64,000 nt of DNA from Neodiprion pinetum (Eukaryota > Arthropoda > Insecta > Hymenoptera > Diprionidae), in contig NC_060238.1 of NCBI RefSeq assembly GCF_021155775.2, positions 12,655,042-12,719,041 on the forward strand. Direction: 5' to 3'. The notes under the pieces were generated by a model, which saw only the letters and a program-made list of their open reading frames with translations, was not told the DNA's origin and made no database searches. A program made the translations under genes and the position numbers. Shown here piece by piece: positions 12,100 to 24,400 of the stretch. Position 1 is the stretch's first letter, and every line of letters starts with the position of its first letter.

Positions 12100-12630
12100 A
12101 CTTTTTTGGTTTACCAGCGCATCGTACGGAGTGGAGCGGGTTGTCATAACTAGGAACGGGTGTACCCTCGGAGATAGTACTCCTACCCCATTTCCCTGAG
12201 GCCTAGTCGACACTTAGCCAGTCCCGGGATACACGGACGGACTAGACTCGCTCAAGGCGGTGAAGATTCCGATCTCTAACACTCACTGCGTACTTCCTGA
12301 TCAGGGCCCGAAGTGGCTGGCTCCTGATCCACTGTTGCAACTTACACCTCGGCAGAGCAAGCTCACATCAGTCGTGGCCCGCATCGTCGGAAATAATCGA
12401 CACGGGTTCCGGACACTCCCAGTGAGTTGCAGCAGGGATCGATCGTCTTGTTAGGTCAGTTAATGTGACCAACCCATTGAAGGGGAGTTTTGTCCACGGG
12501 AGCGTATTTTATTTAACTCCTACCCTCTGTACCTCATCAGCTAGAAGACCTAGTGTCATCCAAAGACAGCGAGTGTCAACCCATCCGCTACGGGGAGACG
12601 CGCCTGGTAGCAGTTTCTCCTCTGCCGCAG

Positions 12631-12693
12631 GTGGGTGTATGTGTGTGTGTGTGTGTGTGCGTGCGTGTGTGCATGTGTGTGTGTGTGTGTGTC
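12631..12693. repeat. (TG)n-rich flank at the 5' end of LINE copy 1
   Basis: TG tract with CGTGCG and CATG interruptions. The 5' end of LINE copy 1 (CTGCCGCAG on the plus strand) abuts it directly, as in copy 2. Confidence 0.9.
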
Positions 12694-12866
12694 TTATCCT
12701 ATGAAAATAGTCATCTTGCAGCAAACCGCGAAAATGATCAAATGGTAAGGGGGAAGCGAGGGGGGAACAAGGGGGGTGTGCGTGAGAGATATAGATGGAG
12801 AGCGAAAGAGAGAGAGAGAGAGCGCCGCGGATCGAGGGGGGAGCTAGGGGGGAGCGCCGCCATTGT
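12694..12866. repeat. Outer right TIR segment, first copy
   Basis: Begins TCTTATCCTATGAAAATAG and ends GAGCGCCGCCATTGTGTG. By direct comparison it differs from 18371-18545 at about six positions over about 175 bp. Its reverse complement resembles the left TIR at 2530-2627 (GCGAAAATGATCAAA, GGGGGAAGCGAGGG). Two copies of it bracket LINE copy 2. Confidence 0.9.
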
Positions 12867-12928
12867 GTGTGTGTGTGTGTGTCTGTGTGTGTCTGTGTGT
12901 GTGTGTGTCTGTGTGTGTGTGTGTCTGT

Positions 12929-12929
<1 letters not shown>
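12867..12929. repeat. (TG)n-rich flank at the 3' end of LINE copy 2
   Basis: TG units with occasional TCTG, running directly into the poly(T) of LINE copy 2 at 12930. This is the 3' junction. Confidence 0.93.
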
Positions 12930-13011
<82 letters not shown>

Positions 13012-13285
13012 GGGGGGGAATGCTTTTACGCATTCCAGGCATAGATGTTTCCTTAGATGTTTTGCATAGGTGGACTGCATATGTTATTCGCCTGGATATG
13101 TGAGACTCAACTAGCGCCATACAAAAAAAACTTGACACTAGCTACTACTCACTAAACCCTAAACCCCTTTTTCTTCTCTCCTCTGATCCCCTGCGGTACG
13201 ACTGTGAAGTATTACTTCGCAGGGGGAGGTTTAGCTGCTGCTCTTCCTTCTGGTAGCTAAGGTGTTATTTCTTCCTTCCTTCCTT

Positions 13286-16262
13286 CTAGATCTTGTTTTC
13301 TGTTCTTCTTCCTTCAATGGAACGCAACTCTGTAAGCACTTCGGTAGCAAACGTGCATGTGGCGTTCCAGGCAGCTTCGGTTGGCAGCATTTCTTCTACT
13401 ATTGACTCTGGTGTGATTCTCTTGTTCAGGATCTTCTCTAACTCATCACGCTGAGGGATAAAACGAGGGCACTCAAAAAAAACGTGCTCTGCATTTTCAG
13501 CAACTCTTGGGCAGGCCGGGCACTCTGGAGAATCATCATGCTTAAAGCGATGGAGATATGCCCGGAAACAGCCGTGTCCTGACAGCATCTGTGTCAAATA
13601 GTAGTTGACCTCGCCGTGATTCCGGCCCAGCCAAACGTCAATCCTTGGTATAAGTCGATATGTCCATCTTCCCTTTTCTGCAGCATCCCATAGTTGTTGC
13701 CATCTTGCAATACTATATCGTCGCTCTTCAGTTCTCAGATCTTCAGCGCTCAGTGTAGATGACCTCTTTCGATGGTATAGGTTCCGTCTTTCCTCAGCTA
13801 GAACTCTAAGAGGCAGAGTTCCAGAAATGACGCACACTGCTTCCTCGGATATTGTGCGAAAGGCGCTTGCAACTCTTAGTGCACTTAATCGGTAAACCGG
13901 TCCGGCTTTCCTCCATGATTCTTGGGTCTCCAGCGCGTCTGCCCAAACGGATATTCCATATGTGAGCACTGATGTGACTACTGAAGACAACAATAGTCTC
14001 CTGCTCTGCTTCGGGCCTCCAACATTCGGCATCAGTCTTGATAGACTGGTTACCACCGCTGATGCTTTAGCACTTACGTGTTCGACCTGTTGCTTAAAGT
14101 TCAGTCGGGCATCAAGCATCACTCCCAGATATCGGATAAATGGTTGCGATGTGATCTCATGCTCGCCGACATTCAGCTTGATGTTTTCGACAATCTTTCT
14201 GCTGGTGATGAGCACCGCTTCAGTTTTGTGCTTGGCTAGCTCCAAGTTCATCATATCCATCCAACGGTTGATCCGGCTAAATGTGATATCAAAGGCCAGA
14301 TTTATTTCTTTCAGATGTTTCGCGACAATCACCACGGCTACATCATCGGCATATGCTACCAGTTTGACTTCTTTTGGCACTGCTATTTTCAGGAGACCAT
14401 CGTACATGACGTTCCATAGTAGCGGGCCTAGGACTGAGCCTTGTGGCACACCACCGGTAATATTATACTCCTTAGGACCACTCTGTGTGTCATATCTAAG
14501 GACCCTGCTCGTGAAGTAGCTTGCTACCATCCTACACAGGTATCCTGGAACTTGTTTCTCTTCGAGGGCCCGCATGATGCAGTCCCAATTGGCGGAGTTG
14601 AAAGCATTCTTGATGTCCAATGCTGCTACCAAACAGTACTTTTTTGTACCACGTCTCCATCTCTTTCCGGCTATCGCTTCCTTGGCTGTATTGACAACCA
14701 GGTCGATAGCATCCAGGGTTGATCGTCCTTTCCGGAAACCATACTGATTTTCTGATAGGAGTGGATCGACTACAGCGTCTATTCTCTGGTGGATGATTCG
14801 TTCTAATATCTTACCCGCCGTGTCTAGCATGCAGAGTGGGCGGTAAGATGATGGCTCGTCTGGTGGCTTTTTTCCTTTGGGAAGCAGTACTAGTCTCTGT
14901 TGCTTCCATCTTCGAGGAAAGATCCCTTCTTTGAGACATGAGTCGTAGGTCTCTAAGAATAATTTTGGCGCTGCTTTAATAGATGTTTTTAGTGCAATAT
15001 TTGGGATCCCATCCAATCCCGGCGCCTTATTATTCCCTACGCGATTGCATGCCTCCATCAGTTCTTCTTCTGTGACAGGTGGAATGTCTTCAGAATTAAT
15101 CTGCAGTGATGAATATATAAACTCACGTTGCCGCGGAAACAGCGTTGAGACGATCCTCTCTAGGAGCTGTGGACACGTAGGTGACGGTATTGGCTGGTAT
15201 TTCAGGTGGGTCATGACCACCTTATACGGTCTGCCCCATGGGTCCCTTTCTACTTCTTCGACAAGTTCCTTCCAGCAGCGTTTTTTGCTATCTTTGATGG
15301 CCTTGTTCAGTTCTCGGCGGGCCTTTTTGTACTCCGCGACCAGCTCCACCGAGTTAGGTCTTCGATAGCCACGTTGCGATGTTCTTCTTTTCTTGAGACA
15401 AGCTGTTCTGAGGGCGCTAATCTGATCATTCCACCAATGCACCGAAGGTCTTTGATTTATACCACGCTTACGAGGCATGCAGGTGTCACACGCCTGGGTG
15501 ATTTTCGTCATTAGGTTCTTCGTCTTCTCCTCAGCATCTCCTGTGATGGTCGAGTCCTTGTCTAATGCTACTACCAAAGCTTCCGAGTCAAAGTCTTTTA
15601 CTTTCCATCCAACTGCATTAGTTTGTCTAGTTGCTCTTCGAGGGTTCCGACCAGCCGATATTTCCCAAAGTATTGCATTGTGGTCGCTGGCGGTGTAGGT
15701 GTTCATAACTGTCCAAGAATAGCTTCCTCTCAATAGACTGCTGCTGACGAATGTGAGGTCTATTATCGAACTAGCCTCTCCCTTGGTGTATGTTGGTGTT
15801 TCGCCAATGTTAAGGAGAACTACGTCCAGCGTGGCCATTGCTTCAAGTAATGCTTTACCTCGCGCATTGGTCTGCTTGCTGCCCCAGTCTACCGCCCAGG
15901 AGTTGAAGTCTCCGGCTATTGCTACTGGGTAGTACTGCTTTGCATCCTCAGTAAGTCGATCCAGGAATTCTGTGAAGTCAGCAATAGGGAGGCTAGGTGG
16001 TGCATAGCAGCTATAAAAGCGGATACCGTTAACAGATGCTGCTACAAAGCCGTTGCTATTATTGCTCACTACGCTCTGGAAAGGAAATTTGCCACAGGAC
16101 CAGATGACAGCTTTGGTGGTGCTGTCAGATTCCCAAGGTTAGTTATTCAGGTGTCTGTACGGCTCTGCTATTAGTACTAAGTCTAGCTGTAGTTGACGCA
16201 CGGTCTGCATAAGCAGGTCATGCGCAGTCTCACAATGATTGAGGTTGAGCTGTAATATCTTC
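13286..16262 (-). pseudogene. LINE ORF2, copy 2: endonuclease and reverse transcriptase (one early stop)
   Basis: Starts MKILQLNLNHCETAHDLL at 16262, overlapping the ORF1 stop as TAATG. A TAA near 16140 interrupts the endonuclease N-terminus; from 16069 to 13286 the frame is open for 927 codons. Visible motifs: VAIAGDFNSWAVDWGS, TASDHNAILW, LPKGKKPPDEPSSYRPLCML, QYGFRKGRST, GGVPQGSVLGPLLWN, YADDVAVV, and C-terminal CPACPR...EHVFFEC. Function as for copy 1: target nicking and target-primed reverse transcription. Apart from the early stop the catalytic core looks intact. Confidence 0.93.
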
Positions 16263-16263
16263 A

Positions 16264-17610
16264 TTATTTCTTGCTTGTCTTCTTCTGAAGCGCCTCTTGG
16301 AATACCGGGCATCTATATATGCCGGCATGGTGAGCAGCAACTTCTTCGCTATTCTTCTCAGCGCATAATACACATTTGGCTGGATTTTTACAGTCCGCAA
16401 TTTTGTGTCCTTCTTCTCCGCATCTTATGCAGTGCTTAGACCGGTCAACTTTGCCCTTACACTGGGATCCAATGTGCCCGAAGTGCCAAGATTTATAACA
16501 TTGAACCGGTCTCATCGTCGCTCTTATTCGGCAGTTAACCCAACCGATTCGGATCTTGCCGTTTCCATCCAGTAGTTTTCGTGCTGTTGTCGCTGGTAGC
16601 GTCACTGTAGCCATCTGCGTACCTCTAAAGGCATTACGGATCTTTATTGCCTCTAGTGGTATCTCGCCAGCTTCCGGTTTCAGGGCGGCCTGGATATCTT
16701 CCTTCGTCGTGGCGTCATCGATGTCTCGAATCTCGATTGTCTCCTGTGGCCCTTTGCAGACTACTTTGGCGTCTTCTTGGAGGATGCCCGCAATGGCCTT
16801 CTGTAAGGCTTGGCCTTTTTCGGTGCTCTTCCTCGAGAGCGTAATCAACATGTCTCCGGCGTTGGTCTTGTGTACTTTGTCGACCGTATCACGGACCTGG
16901 TCTTCAGGAACGTCCTGTTTAATACGCCGCAATATCTCGGCATACTTCGCCTTGTCTGCTGGGCGGATGATCAGCGCGTCAGGCCTGATCCATTTGTGCG
17001 GTTTTTTCCGCTTAGGCTCCGGCCTGGTCTTCTTTAGAGACTCTTTTAGGAGCTGCTCTTTGGCTAGCCTCCTTTTCTCTTTCTTCGTTTGGACATCTGT
17101 CCAAACATTCGCGTCTTTTTTCTCAGCATTCTGCTTCGTCAGGTTTTTGAGAGGACTTGGTTTCAAGTCCTTCTTCTTTGTCATTCTGTTATCTGTTAAG
17201 CCCGGGGAGTTTCGGTTTTTTCACTTGATAGACTTGATGACACTTCCACTTGTTTCTTCAGCAACAGATTCACTGTCACCATCGCATCCGGTGTCCATTG
17301 ATTCTCCTTCAATCTCCACAGCAGGTGGACTGTTTTTCTCCGGAGTAAGACGAGGAGTGAGTCGTCGAGACGACTGCCACTCTTCGTCCAGTGTTTTAAA
17401 TCTGCGAAGAGCGGTGACTACACTGGTCGTCTTGCTCTTTATCTCCTTGTGGATGTTGACCTTTGATTTGACAAACTCATGCAATTCGCTGGTCAGCGTT
17501 TCGAGGCGTTCCAGTGCTTGCGTCCTCTTCATCTCAGCGCCTGCTTCGATCGCTGCTTGTTGGGCGTGTAACCCGTTCTCACTCATGTTTGTTTCCTTTA
17601 TATTACTCAT
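16264..17610 (-). pseudogene. LINE ORF1, copy 2: gag-like zinc-knuckle protein (one stop)
   Basis: Starts MSNIKETNMSENGLHAQQ at 17610 and ends ...QKKTSKK with TAA at 16264. One in-frame TGA at 17221-17223 divides the N-terminal coiled region from the basic/zinc part. Knuckles: CYKSWHFGHIGSQC (second Cys of the first knuckle replaced by Ser), CIRCGEEGHKIADC, CVLCAEK...HHAGIYRC. The lost Cys and the stop suggest that this protein is no longer functional. Confidence 0.88.
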
Positions 17611-18181
17611 ATCCTTTTAATATTACCAGCGCATCGTACGGAGAGGAGCGGGTTGTCATAACTAGGAACGGGTATACCCTCGGAGATAGTAGTACTCCTA
17701 CCCCAGTTCCCTGGGGCCTAGTCGACAGTTAGCCAGTCCCGGAATACACGGACGGACTAGACTCGCTCGAGGCGGTGAAGATTCCGATCTCTATCACTCA
17801 CTGCGTACTTCCTGATCAAGGCCCGAAGTGGCTGGCTCCTGAACTACTGCTATAACTTACACCTCGGCAGAGCAAGCTCACATCAGCCTTAGCCGGTATC
17901 GTCGGAAACTACGATACAGGTTCCGGACACTCCTGGTGGGTCACAGCAGAGAACGATCTTCTTGTTGCAGCGTCAGATGGGATGACCTGCCCTCTTGAGG
18001 TCAGGTGGTATGACCAACCCTTTTTGAGGGGAGTTTGTTTCACGGGGGTGTATTTTATTTAGCCCCTACCCTCTGTACCCTGTTAACTAAGAGACTCAGT
18101 CTCCTAGTATCATCCAAGGACAGCGAGCGTTCTCCAATTCCCATGGAGACGCGCCTGGTAGCAGTTTCTCTTCTGCCGCAG

Positions 18182-18240
18182 GTGTCTGTGTGTGTGTGTG
18201 TGTGTGTGTGTCTGTGTGTGTGTGTGTGTGTGTGTCTGTG

Positions 18241-18278
<38 letters not shown>

Positions 18279-18312
18279 TGTGTGTGCGTGCGTGCGTGCG
18301 TGCGTGCGTACG

Positions 18313-18356
<44 letters not shown>

Positions 18357-18370
18357 TGTGTGTGTGTGTG
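18182..18370. repeat. TG/CGTG microsatellite at the 5' end of LINE copy 2
   Basis: (TG)n with TCTG variants, then about 17 CGTG/TGCG units, then TG again. This is the right-hand side of the microsatellite target; the CGTG expansion is specific to this copy. Confidence 0.93.
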
Positions 18371-18575
18371 TCTTATCCTATGAAAATAGTCATCTTGCGG
18401 CAAACCGCGAAAATGATCGAATGGTGAGGGGGAAGCGAGGGGGGAACAAGGGGGGTGTGCGTGAGAGATAAAGATAGAGAGCGAAAGAGAGAGAGAGAGA
18501 GCGCTGCGGATCGAGGGGGGAGCTAGGGGGGAGCGCCGCCATTGTGTGGTCCAGAACCGTCGTATATACACTACT
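18371..18575. repeat. Outer right TIR, second copy, with Polinton terminus
   Basis: Repeats 12694-12866 almost exactly to 18545 and then continues GTCCAGAACCGTCGTATATACACTACT-like sequence to the tip at 18575. Reading inwards the element begins AGTAGTGTATATAC. The six bases beyond it (TTCCCT, 18576-18581) are the expected target duplication, but no left partner was found. Confidence 0.75.
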
Positions 18576-18785
18576 TTCCCTTGAAAGTACCCGCGTAAAT
18601 ACAATACTCGCACCGCGAAAACGATCCCATTAATGGTTGCAAATTCTGCCACCCAAGTAGGCTACCTTAAACGCATCCACTCAAGCAACAACGTTCTTTG
18701 TGGCGAAGCATAAGTTGAAAATCACAACGGCATCGCTTATTCTTACGCATATAATTGTAACGGATTTGCCGTAGGGATAACACCT

Positions 18786-21225
18786 ATGACGGTAACTGTA
18801 GACGACATCGACGAACCACTGAGTACAGTCATGGCCAACATCACGGCTACTTCAGCGAACAATTGTAATAACAACGCTTGCCGAAAAACCCCGGCTTCAC
18901 ATCAAACCCCCGCCCCCAATAGCAGTCGATCATCTCTCTTTACACCGCATCCAACTACTAATCCCCCACCCCCCCTCGCACCCGCTAGTCCACTGACCTC
19001 GCGCTACGGCAACCCGAACCTCCTGTACCTGGTATGAATGCACCCTTCCTTGGCGCAACAATAGTGGTCTTAACTGACAGTATGTCAGAAAGGTTAGACG
19101 TCTCGAAAAATACACTGCATCTTGTCCCCTCCAATGACACCAAAAACCAATCTATATTCAACCTCGGAACGGAATTCAACTATTTGTTCCATCTCCTAGG
19201 TGATAAATTAGGTCACACCCATTTACCTCATGACACTATCCCGACGACTGACAATACGCCAATTCATACCACACAATACCGTTTTCTCAAGATTCACCAC
19301 GACGAAATCGAGTCCCAGGTTGATAAACTACTCAAGTAGGATCGTATCAAGTATTCCGCATCCCCTCATACTTCCCTGGTGTGGATCGTTCCCAAAAAAT
19401 CTGATAGTGACGTTAACAAACGATGGCGCATGATGATCGACTATCGAAAACTTAACGACAAAATAATCGGAGACGCATAACCCGATGTCACCGAAATTCT
19501 TGACCAACTCAGCTTAGCTAAATATTTTTCCCCATTGGACCTTGCCTGCGGCTTTCTCCAAATTCCTATGCACCCGGAACATGGTGCTAAAACCGCATTT
19601 TCGACACTTTGAAGTCATTATGAATTCTCTCGTATGTTCTTTGGATAAAAGAACGCCCCCGCCACGCTCCAAAGGCTCATGGACCAGGTCCTCCCAGGCT
19701 GACAAGGCAACGAGATATTTGTATATTCAGATGACATAGTTATTTGCGCTAAATTCGAAAAAACATGAAATCAAATTTCAAAAATTAATGACAAGACTAA
19801 CTGGCGCTGGTTTGACTCTGCAGCCAGAGAAATGCCAATTTTTGCGCAAAGAAGTCGTACACCTCAGTCACTTAATAACCGAGTCAGGAGCTAAACCTGA
19901 CCCTGGTAAGTTAGTAGCTGCGAAAGAGTAGCCTGTCCCCAAAAATCCAAAATACAGTAGACATATTCTCGTTCTTTCAGGTTATTACCGCAAGTTTGTC
20001 ACAAATTCCGGAAAAATTGCTAAATGCCTTAATAATCTAACGAAAAAGAAATATATATTACATTTGGACGTCCGAGAACCAATAGATTTTCGAGACCTTA
20101 CGTGATTGTTTATGTAAAGAACCAATTCTTTAATGCCCCGACTTTAGCAAGCCATTTACGCTGACCACTGATGCGTATAAATTCGCAATCGGTGTAGTCC
20201 TAAGTCAAGATGAAGACGGCGCCGACCTACCGGTAGCATATGCATCCCGAGCACCCAAAGGCACTGAATTGAACTACTCGGTACCTGATAAAGAATTTGT
20301 AGCTGCCTACTGGAGTACCAACCTCTTCCGCCCCTATATCTATGGTCAAAAATTTACTGTGGTTACAGACTACGAGCCGCTCAAATGGATAAAAAGCTCC
20401 AAGAAGCCTAATTTTCGTTTATTGCGTTGGTAAAGTACGATTTCAATACGAATCATAAATCCGGCACATAGAATACCAATGCCGAAGCTCCGTTCACGAA
20501 CACGCCGCCTGATGTCGCCCAAATTCTTCTTGTAGATGCAAAGCGCCTTCGCCCTATTACCGAATCTTCTAGCGACAGATCAAGAAAACGTACCGAAGAA
20601 ATTCATCAGTACCCACGACGACGTCGACAGACCACAAACGAATCCACAAACCCAGCCCCGCTGAAACACCCTGAAATCTCACAACCCACTTATCACATGA
20701 TATACTCCATTGACTCTTCGGATATCTCAGATGATGCATTCAGTGATAAAGAAGCCCCAATACTTCGTAAACCCCCTTTCGTCATGCTGCCACCGCTCCC
20801 GATATGTCGACATCCGAAACACCAACGCGAAACAAATAATCCAACAAATTCTGGGCCACATAAAAGACCGCACCTAAGTGACTCTTCGGATTTTTCCATT
20901 AGCTCGGATGACCTGCGGACGCCAGAAACCGACTAAGAACCTGATGGTATCAACCCAGTCAGCGATTTACCAGACTCTCCCCATACCTACTGTGATTTCA
21001 TCACAGAAGACAAAACTTTCTTTAGGACGCTTAAAAAACATATTAAAGAAATAAACGCTGACCTATTGCAGCAAAACGATAACTTGGCTCATTGCATATC
21101 AGCTATCTGCCAAATGTCGGAAGGAATCGCGTCACAGCTGGCAGAATGTGAATTCATAAAATGTGAAGAACTCAGAGAATTTGACCCGACTGTGACTGAT
21201 GTTATCCCTATCGTTCACGGAAACC
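18786..21225 (+). pseudogene. Ty3/Gypsy pol remnant: RT and RNase H
   Basis: Heavily decayed pol of a Gypsy-superfamily LTR retrotransposon. From about 19230 there are THLPHDTIPTTDNTPIHTTQ, VWIVPKKSDS, KRWRMMIDYRKLNDK, FSPLDLACGF and FVYSDDIVI (the YxDD box, about 19715-19735), all split by stops and frameshifts. The RNase H part (about 20160-20430) reads LTTDAYKFAIGVVLSQ, LPVAYASRAP and FTVVTDYEPLKW. A Ser/Pro-rich linker (20700-20935) and a further segment to 21225 follow, before an I-like LINE interrupts it. The upstream Pro/Asn-rich frame at 18786-19037 may be the protease-RT spacer. No LTRs were found. Confidence 0.82.
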
Positions 21226-21429
21226 GAATTTTTTTTTTTTTTTTCTTTGATTTATTTTAAGTCGCTATGACAACTAAGGTCCTCTGCGACCACTTTGAAT
21301 ACATTAATTAGATGTCAAATTCCAACAAAACATAGTTTAAAGTAGTAGGTATAACATAATTAAGTATTGAACTTAGACAAACCATGGTTTACAGAATTAA
21401 AAACAATATAATATAATATAATATTGGAA

Positions 21430-24400
21430 TTAGCATGTTAGTTTCAGTTGATTTAAGAAATTTATAATTCGTGGGTAAACATCTTTACTATTCAGAACAA
21501 TCTGGAGGCTGGATGGAATCTGGTGTTGACTTCTTAGTAGGCTAAGGTGAGGGCATGTCGTCAGAATGTGGCTTACTGAGGCAGATTGATTGCAGGCTGG
21601 GCATAGTTTGGGATTTGCTTTGCTTAATAAATGGCTGTGAGAGAATACCGTGTGTACTATTCTCAGTCTGGTCAGTTGGCATTGGTCTGTTCTTCTATAC
21701 ACTTGAGGTCTTGTTTCCATAGTGTACTCTCGAATACCATGGAGGCGAGATTGTCCATTGATCCAGAGATCATTCCATTTGGTCGTGATATGATTTTTGA
21801 TCTTCTTTTCAAAGTCTGTTGCTGTGGTGTGTAGTGTGGAGGTGAGGTCAGTGCCAGTAACCGTAGCTTTTTTGCCTCTTTATCCGCGAGTTCGTTTCCT
21901 TGGATGCCTTGGTGGGAGGGCACCCAGATAATTCTTATGTCTCCAGTTAGTCTTGTGTTGTAGATAATGGCTTGGCACTCCTGTATGATGTTGTCTGTCG
22001 AGTTAGAGTTCAGCAAAGCTTCGATCACAGACTTTGAATCTGTGAATATGGCTGCCTTGGAGATGTCTAGTTGGCCTATTGGTTTGAGGCGTTTGAGTAA
22101 CGTGAAAGCTTCACATCAAAATATGGAGTAAGATGGAGGAAGCTTATATTTGTATACACTGTTGTTAATTACTATGGCACATCCTCGTACGTTGTTAAGT
22201 ATAGATCCATCGGTAAAAATCTGGGTGAACAGCTCGAGTTGGTTGGATATTTCTAAGTAGAGGTTCCTGAATAGGATTTCTGGTGTGTTGTCCTTTCCCC
22301 AGGTTTGTTCGTGGATCAATAGATCATAACATTCCGTTCGTGTCATCCAAAAGGGGACCTGTGAGAATTGAGGATTATACAGCGTTGAGTTTTTGAGTTC
22401 GTTGTTGCTGGTGGATTTAATGAGGAAGTCTCGGATTTCTGTAGGCTTCTCGTTGTTGGGGTTTGGAGATCTCTGAGGATGATTTTGGTGGAGCTCTGGG
22501 ATAATTGATGGAACTGAGCATGCGAAGTTTAGGGAAAGTTGTTCTCCTTACATCCAGCGGGGTTTCACCAGATTCTGCTAGCAAGCTCATTCTGGGACTG
22601 GTCCTGTATGCTCCAACAGCAATCCTTAAGGAAGTAGTTTGGATTGAGTATAATTTTTTTAGGTGGTGGTTCGAGGCAAACTGGTAGATAGTACAGCCGT
22701 AGTCGAGCTTTGAACGAATAATTGCTTTGTAGGTGTTCATTAGGATTTATGAATCAGCTCCCCATTTGGTAGACGCGATGGACTTGAGTAAATTTAGGCG
22801 TTGGTGGCATTGTCATTTTAGCTCAGTTATGTGTTTGTTCCAAATGAGAGTTTTATCGAAATGAATTCCCAGAATTTTCAAGTTGGTGGTTGGGTGTAGT
22901 TCCTTGTGGTTGAGAAATAATTTTGTTCACTCTGGTTGCATTTTCGTTTTCCGGGTGAAGATCATGAATTCTGATTTACTTGTTGAGAATTTAAAACCCG
23001 TTTTGTGACTTCAGTCAGTTACGTTGTTGAGAGAAGTTTGCAGGATGTTACAGATGATTTGGGGGTCTTTACCTGAGCAGTAGATTGTTAGATCGTCAGC
23101 GAAGAGGAGAGCGTGAGAGGGTGCTGATATGCACTGGACCACTTCGTTAATGGATATCAGAAATAAGAGGACACTCATAACCGAACCTTAAGAGAGGCCA
23201 TTTTTTATCGTTCTGGTATTAGATGTTGAGTTGTTAACTCTGACTTCTATGAGACTTTCCTTTAGAAAGTTTCTTTATGGAGTTGGGTATAGGACCGAGA
23301 AGTTTTAGTTCTTTGGTGAGGATGTCGATAACTCTGGGTCTGTTCACCATTTCATATGCCTTCTCTATGTCTAGGGAAACTACAAGTGCTGCCACCTTGT
23401 TTGAGAATGCCTTTTCGATGTAGCTGTGCAAGTGATGCAAGTGGTGATTGGTGAAATGAGCTCTTCTCAAACCATTTTGAGAGGCCTAGAACCATTTTAG
23501 ATTTCATAGGTACCAGGCTAGGCGTTTATTCATCATTTTTTGCATAATTTTGCCCAAGTTACAAGTTAATGAAATCGGACGGTAGATTGAGGGATTAGAA
23601 TGGTCTTTATCAGGTTAAGCAATCAGCACTATAGTTGCTAGTTCCCACATTTGTGGAAACACATTATGGGCCCAGATATGATTACAGATGTCGAGAATGC
23701 GTTGAAGGCTGACGGTTGATAAGTGTTTGATCACCATTACTGGTATTCCATCCGGGCCTGGACTAGAGTTCCTTTTTTTTATGCTTTTACTAGTTCATGC
23801 ATAGAGAGAGGCGCGTTAAGTGAGGCAAGGATCTCATCCATTTCATCACCAGTTTGTGTTTCGCACATGTTGTTGGTAGGGATTGATTGAATCTGGTAGA
23901 TTGTTGCGGAATGTTTCGGGGAAGTTGTCGTCACTGGAGTTGAAGGTGAAGGTGTCAGCTAAGATTTCTGCTTTCCCTGAGTCTTTGGTGAGTGGAATGT
24001 TATTTTTGTCAAATCGAGTGATCGATATGTAGTTTGTTTAGTGTCCATTCATTTTTTTCAATTTTTTTCTAGATTATATTTGATAAAGTTCGGCAGGTTA
24101 GTGATAATACAAATTTCCGCCATGATGTTCTTCTGGATTCTTTGAGATTTCTTCTAGCTATCGCTCGACATTTTTGGTATTCAATTGGTAGGTCTAGGTC
24201 CGTTTTGTTTTTTCTGTAGTTTTCAAAAGCATTTTTTTTATTGTCTAGGGCTTTCTTAGTTTCTTCGGAGCACCAATCAAATTGTTTGTTTCGTTTATTA
24301 TTCGTTGATTTTGGAAAAGCTAAGTCTGCAGTATCTTTGATGGCTTGAACGAGGTCAGTTATAATTTTAACGATAGATTGTTTTGTGTTGGGGGGGGGGG

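Larger units (their letters stand above)
7501..12630 (-). mobile_element. R1-clade LINE, copy 1, inserted in (TG)n
   Basis: A near full-length non-LTR retrotransposon read on the minus strand: 5' UTR (12630 to about 12100), ORF1 (12099-10743), ORF2 (10746-7768), 3' UTR and a 24-nt poly(A) (7524-7501). Both ends sit in TG/CA repeat (7479-7500 and 12631-12693). The 5' tip (minus strand CTGCGGCAGAGGAGAAACTG) is the same as in copy 2. The AP-endonuclease/RT organisation and triple-zinc-knuckle ORF1 fit the R1 clade. That clade includes families known to target AC-type microsatellites (Waldo, Mino). Confidence 0.85.
12930..18181 (-). mobile_element. R1-clade LINE, copy 2, inserted in (TG)n
   Basis: Same family as copy 1 but clearly diverged from it in UTRs and ORFs (by eye roughly 80-85% in the parts compared). 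It has a 79-nt poly(A) (13008-12930), a 3' UTR with the same CTAAACCCTAAACCCC string, ORF2, ORF1 and a 5' UTR ending at 18181 with CTGCCGCAG (plus strand). Both flanks are TG repeat. It is an independent insertion and not a duplicate of copy 1. Confidence 0.87.

Noticed and set aside
12553..13080. Frames with long F or K runs around 12.9-13.0 kb
   Set aside because: They translate the poly(A) tail of LINE copy 2 and the TG flank.
13140..13170. CTAAACCCTAAACCCC, like a plant-type telomere repeat (also near 7640)
   Set aside because: Only two units, at the same place in the 3' UTR of both LINE copies; part of the element.
7501..18181. LINE copies 1 and 2 as a tandem segmental duplication
   Set aside because: The LINEs are much more diverged than the flanking repeat of about 175 bp, which argues for independent insertions.
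18576..18581. TTCCCT as confirmed target duplication of the deleted Polinton
   Set aside because: The left tip and left copy of the hexamer were not found, so it remains unproven.
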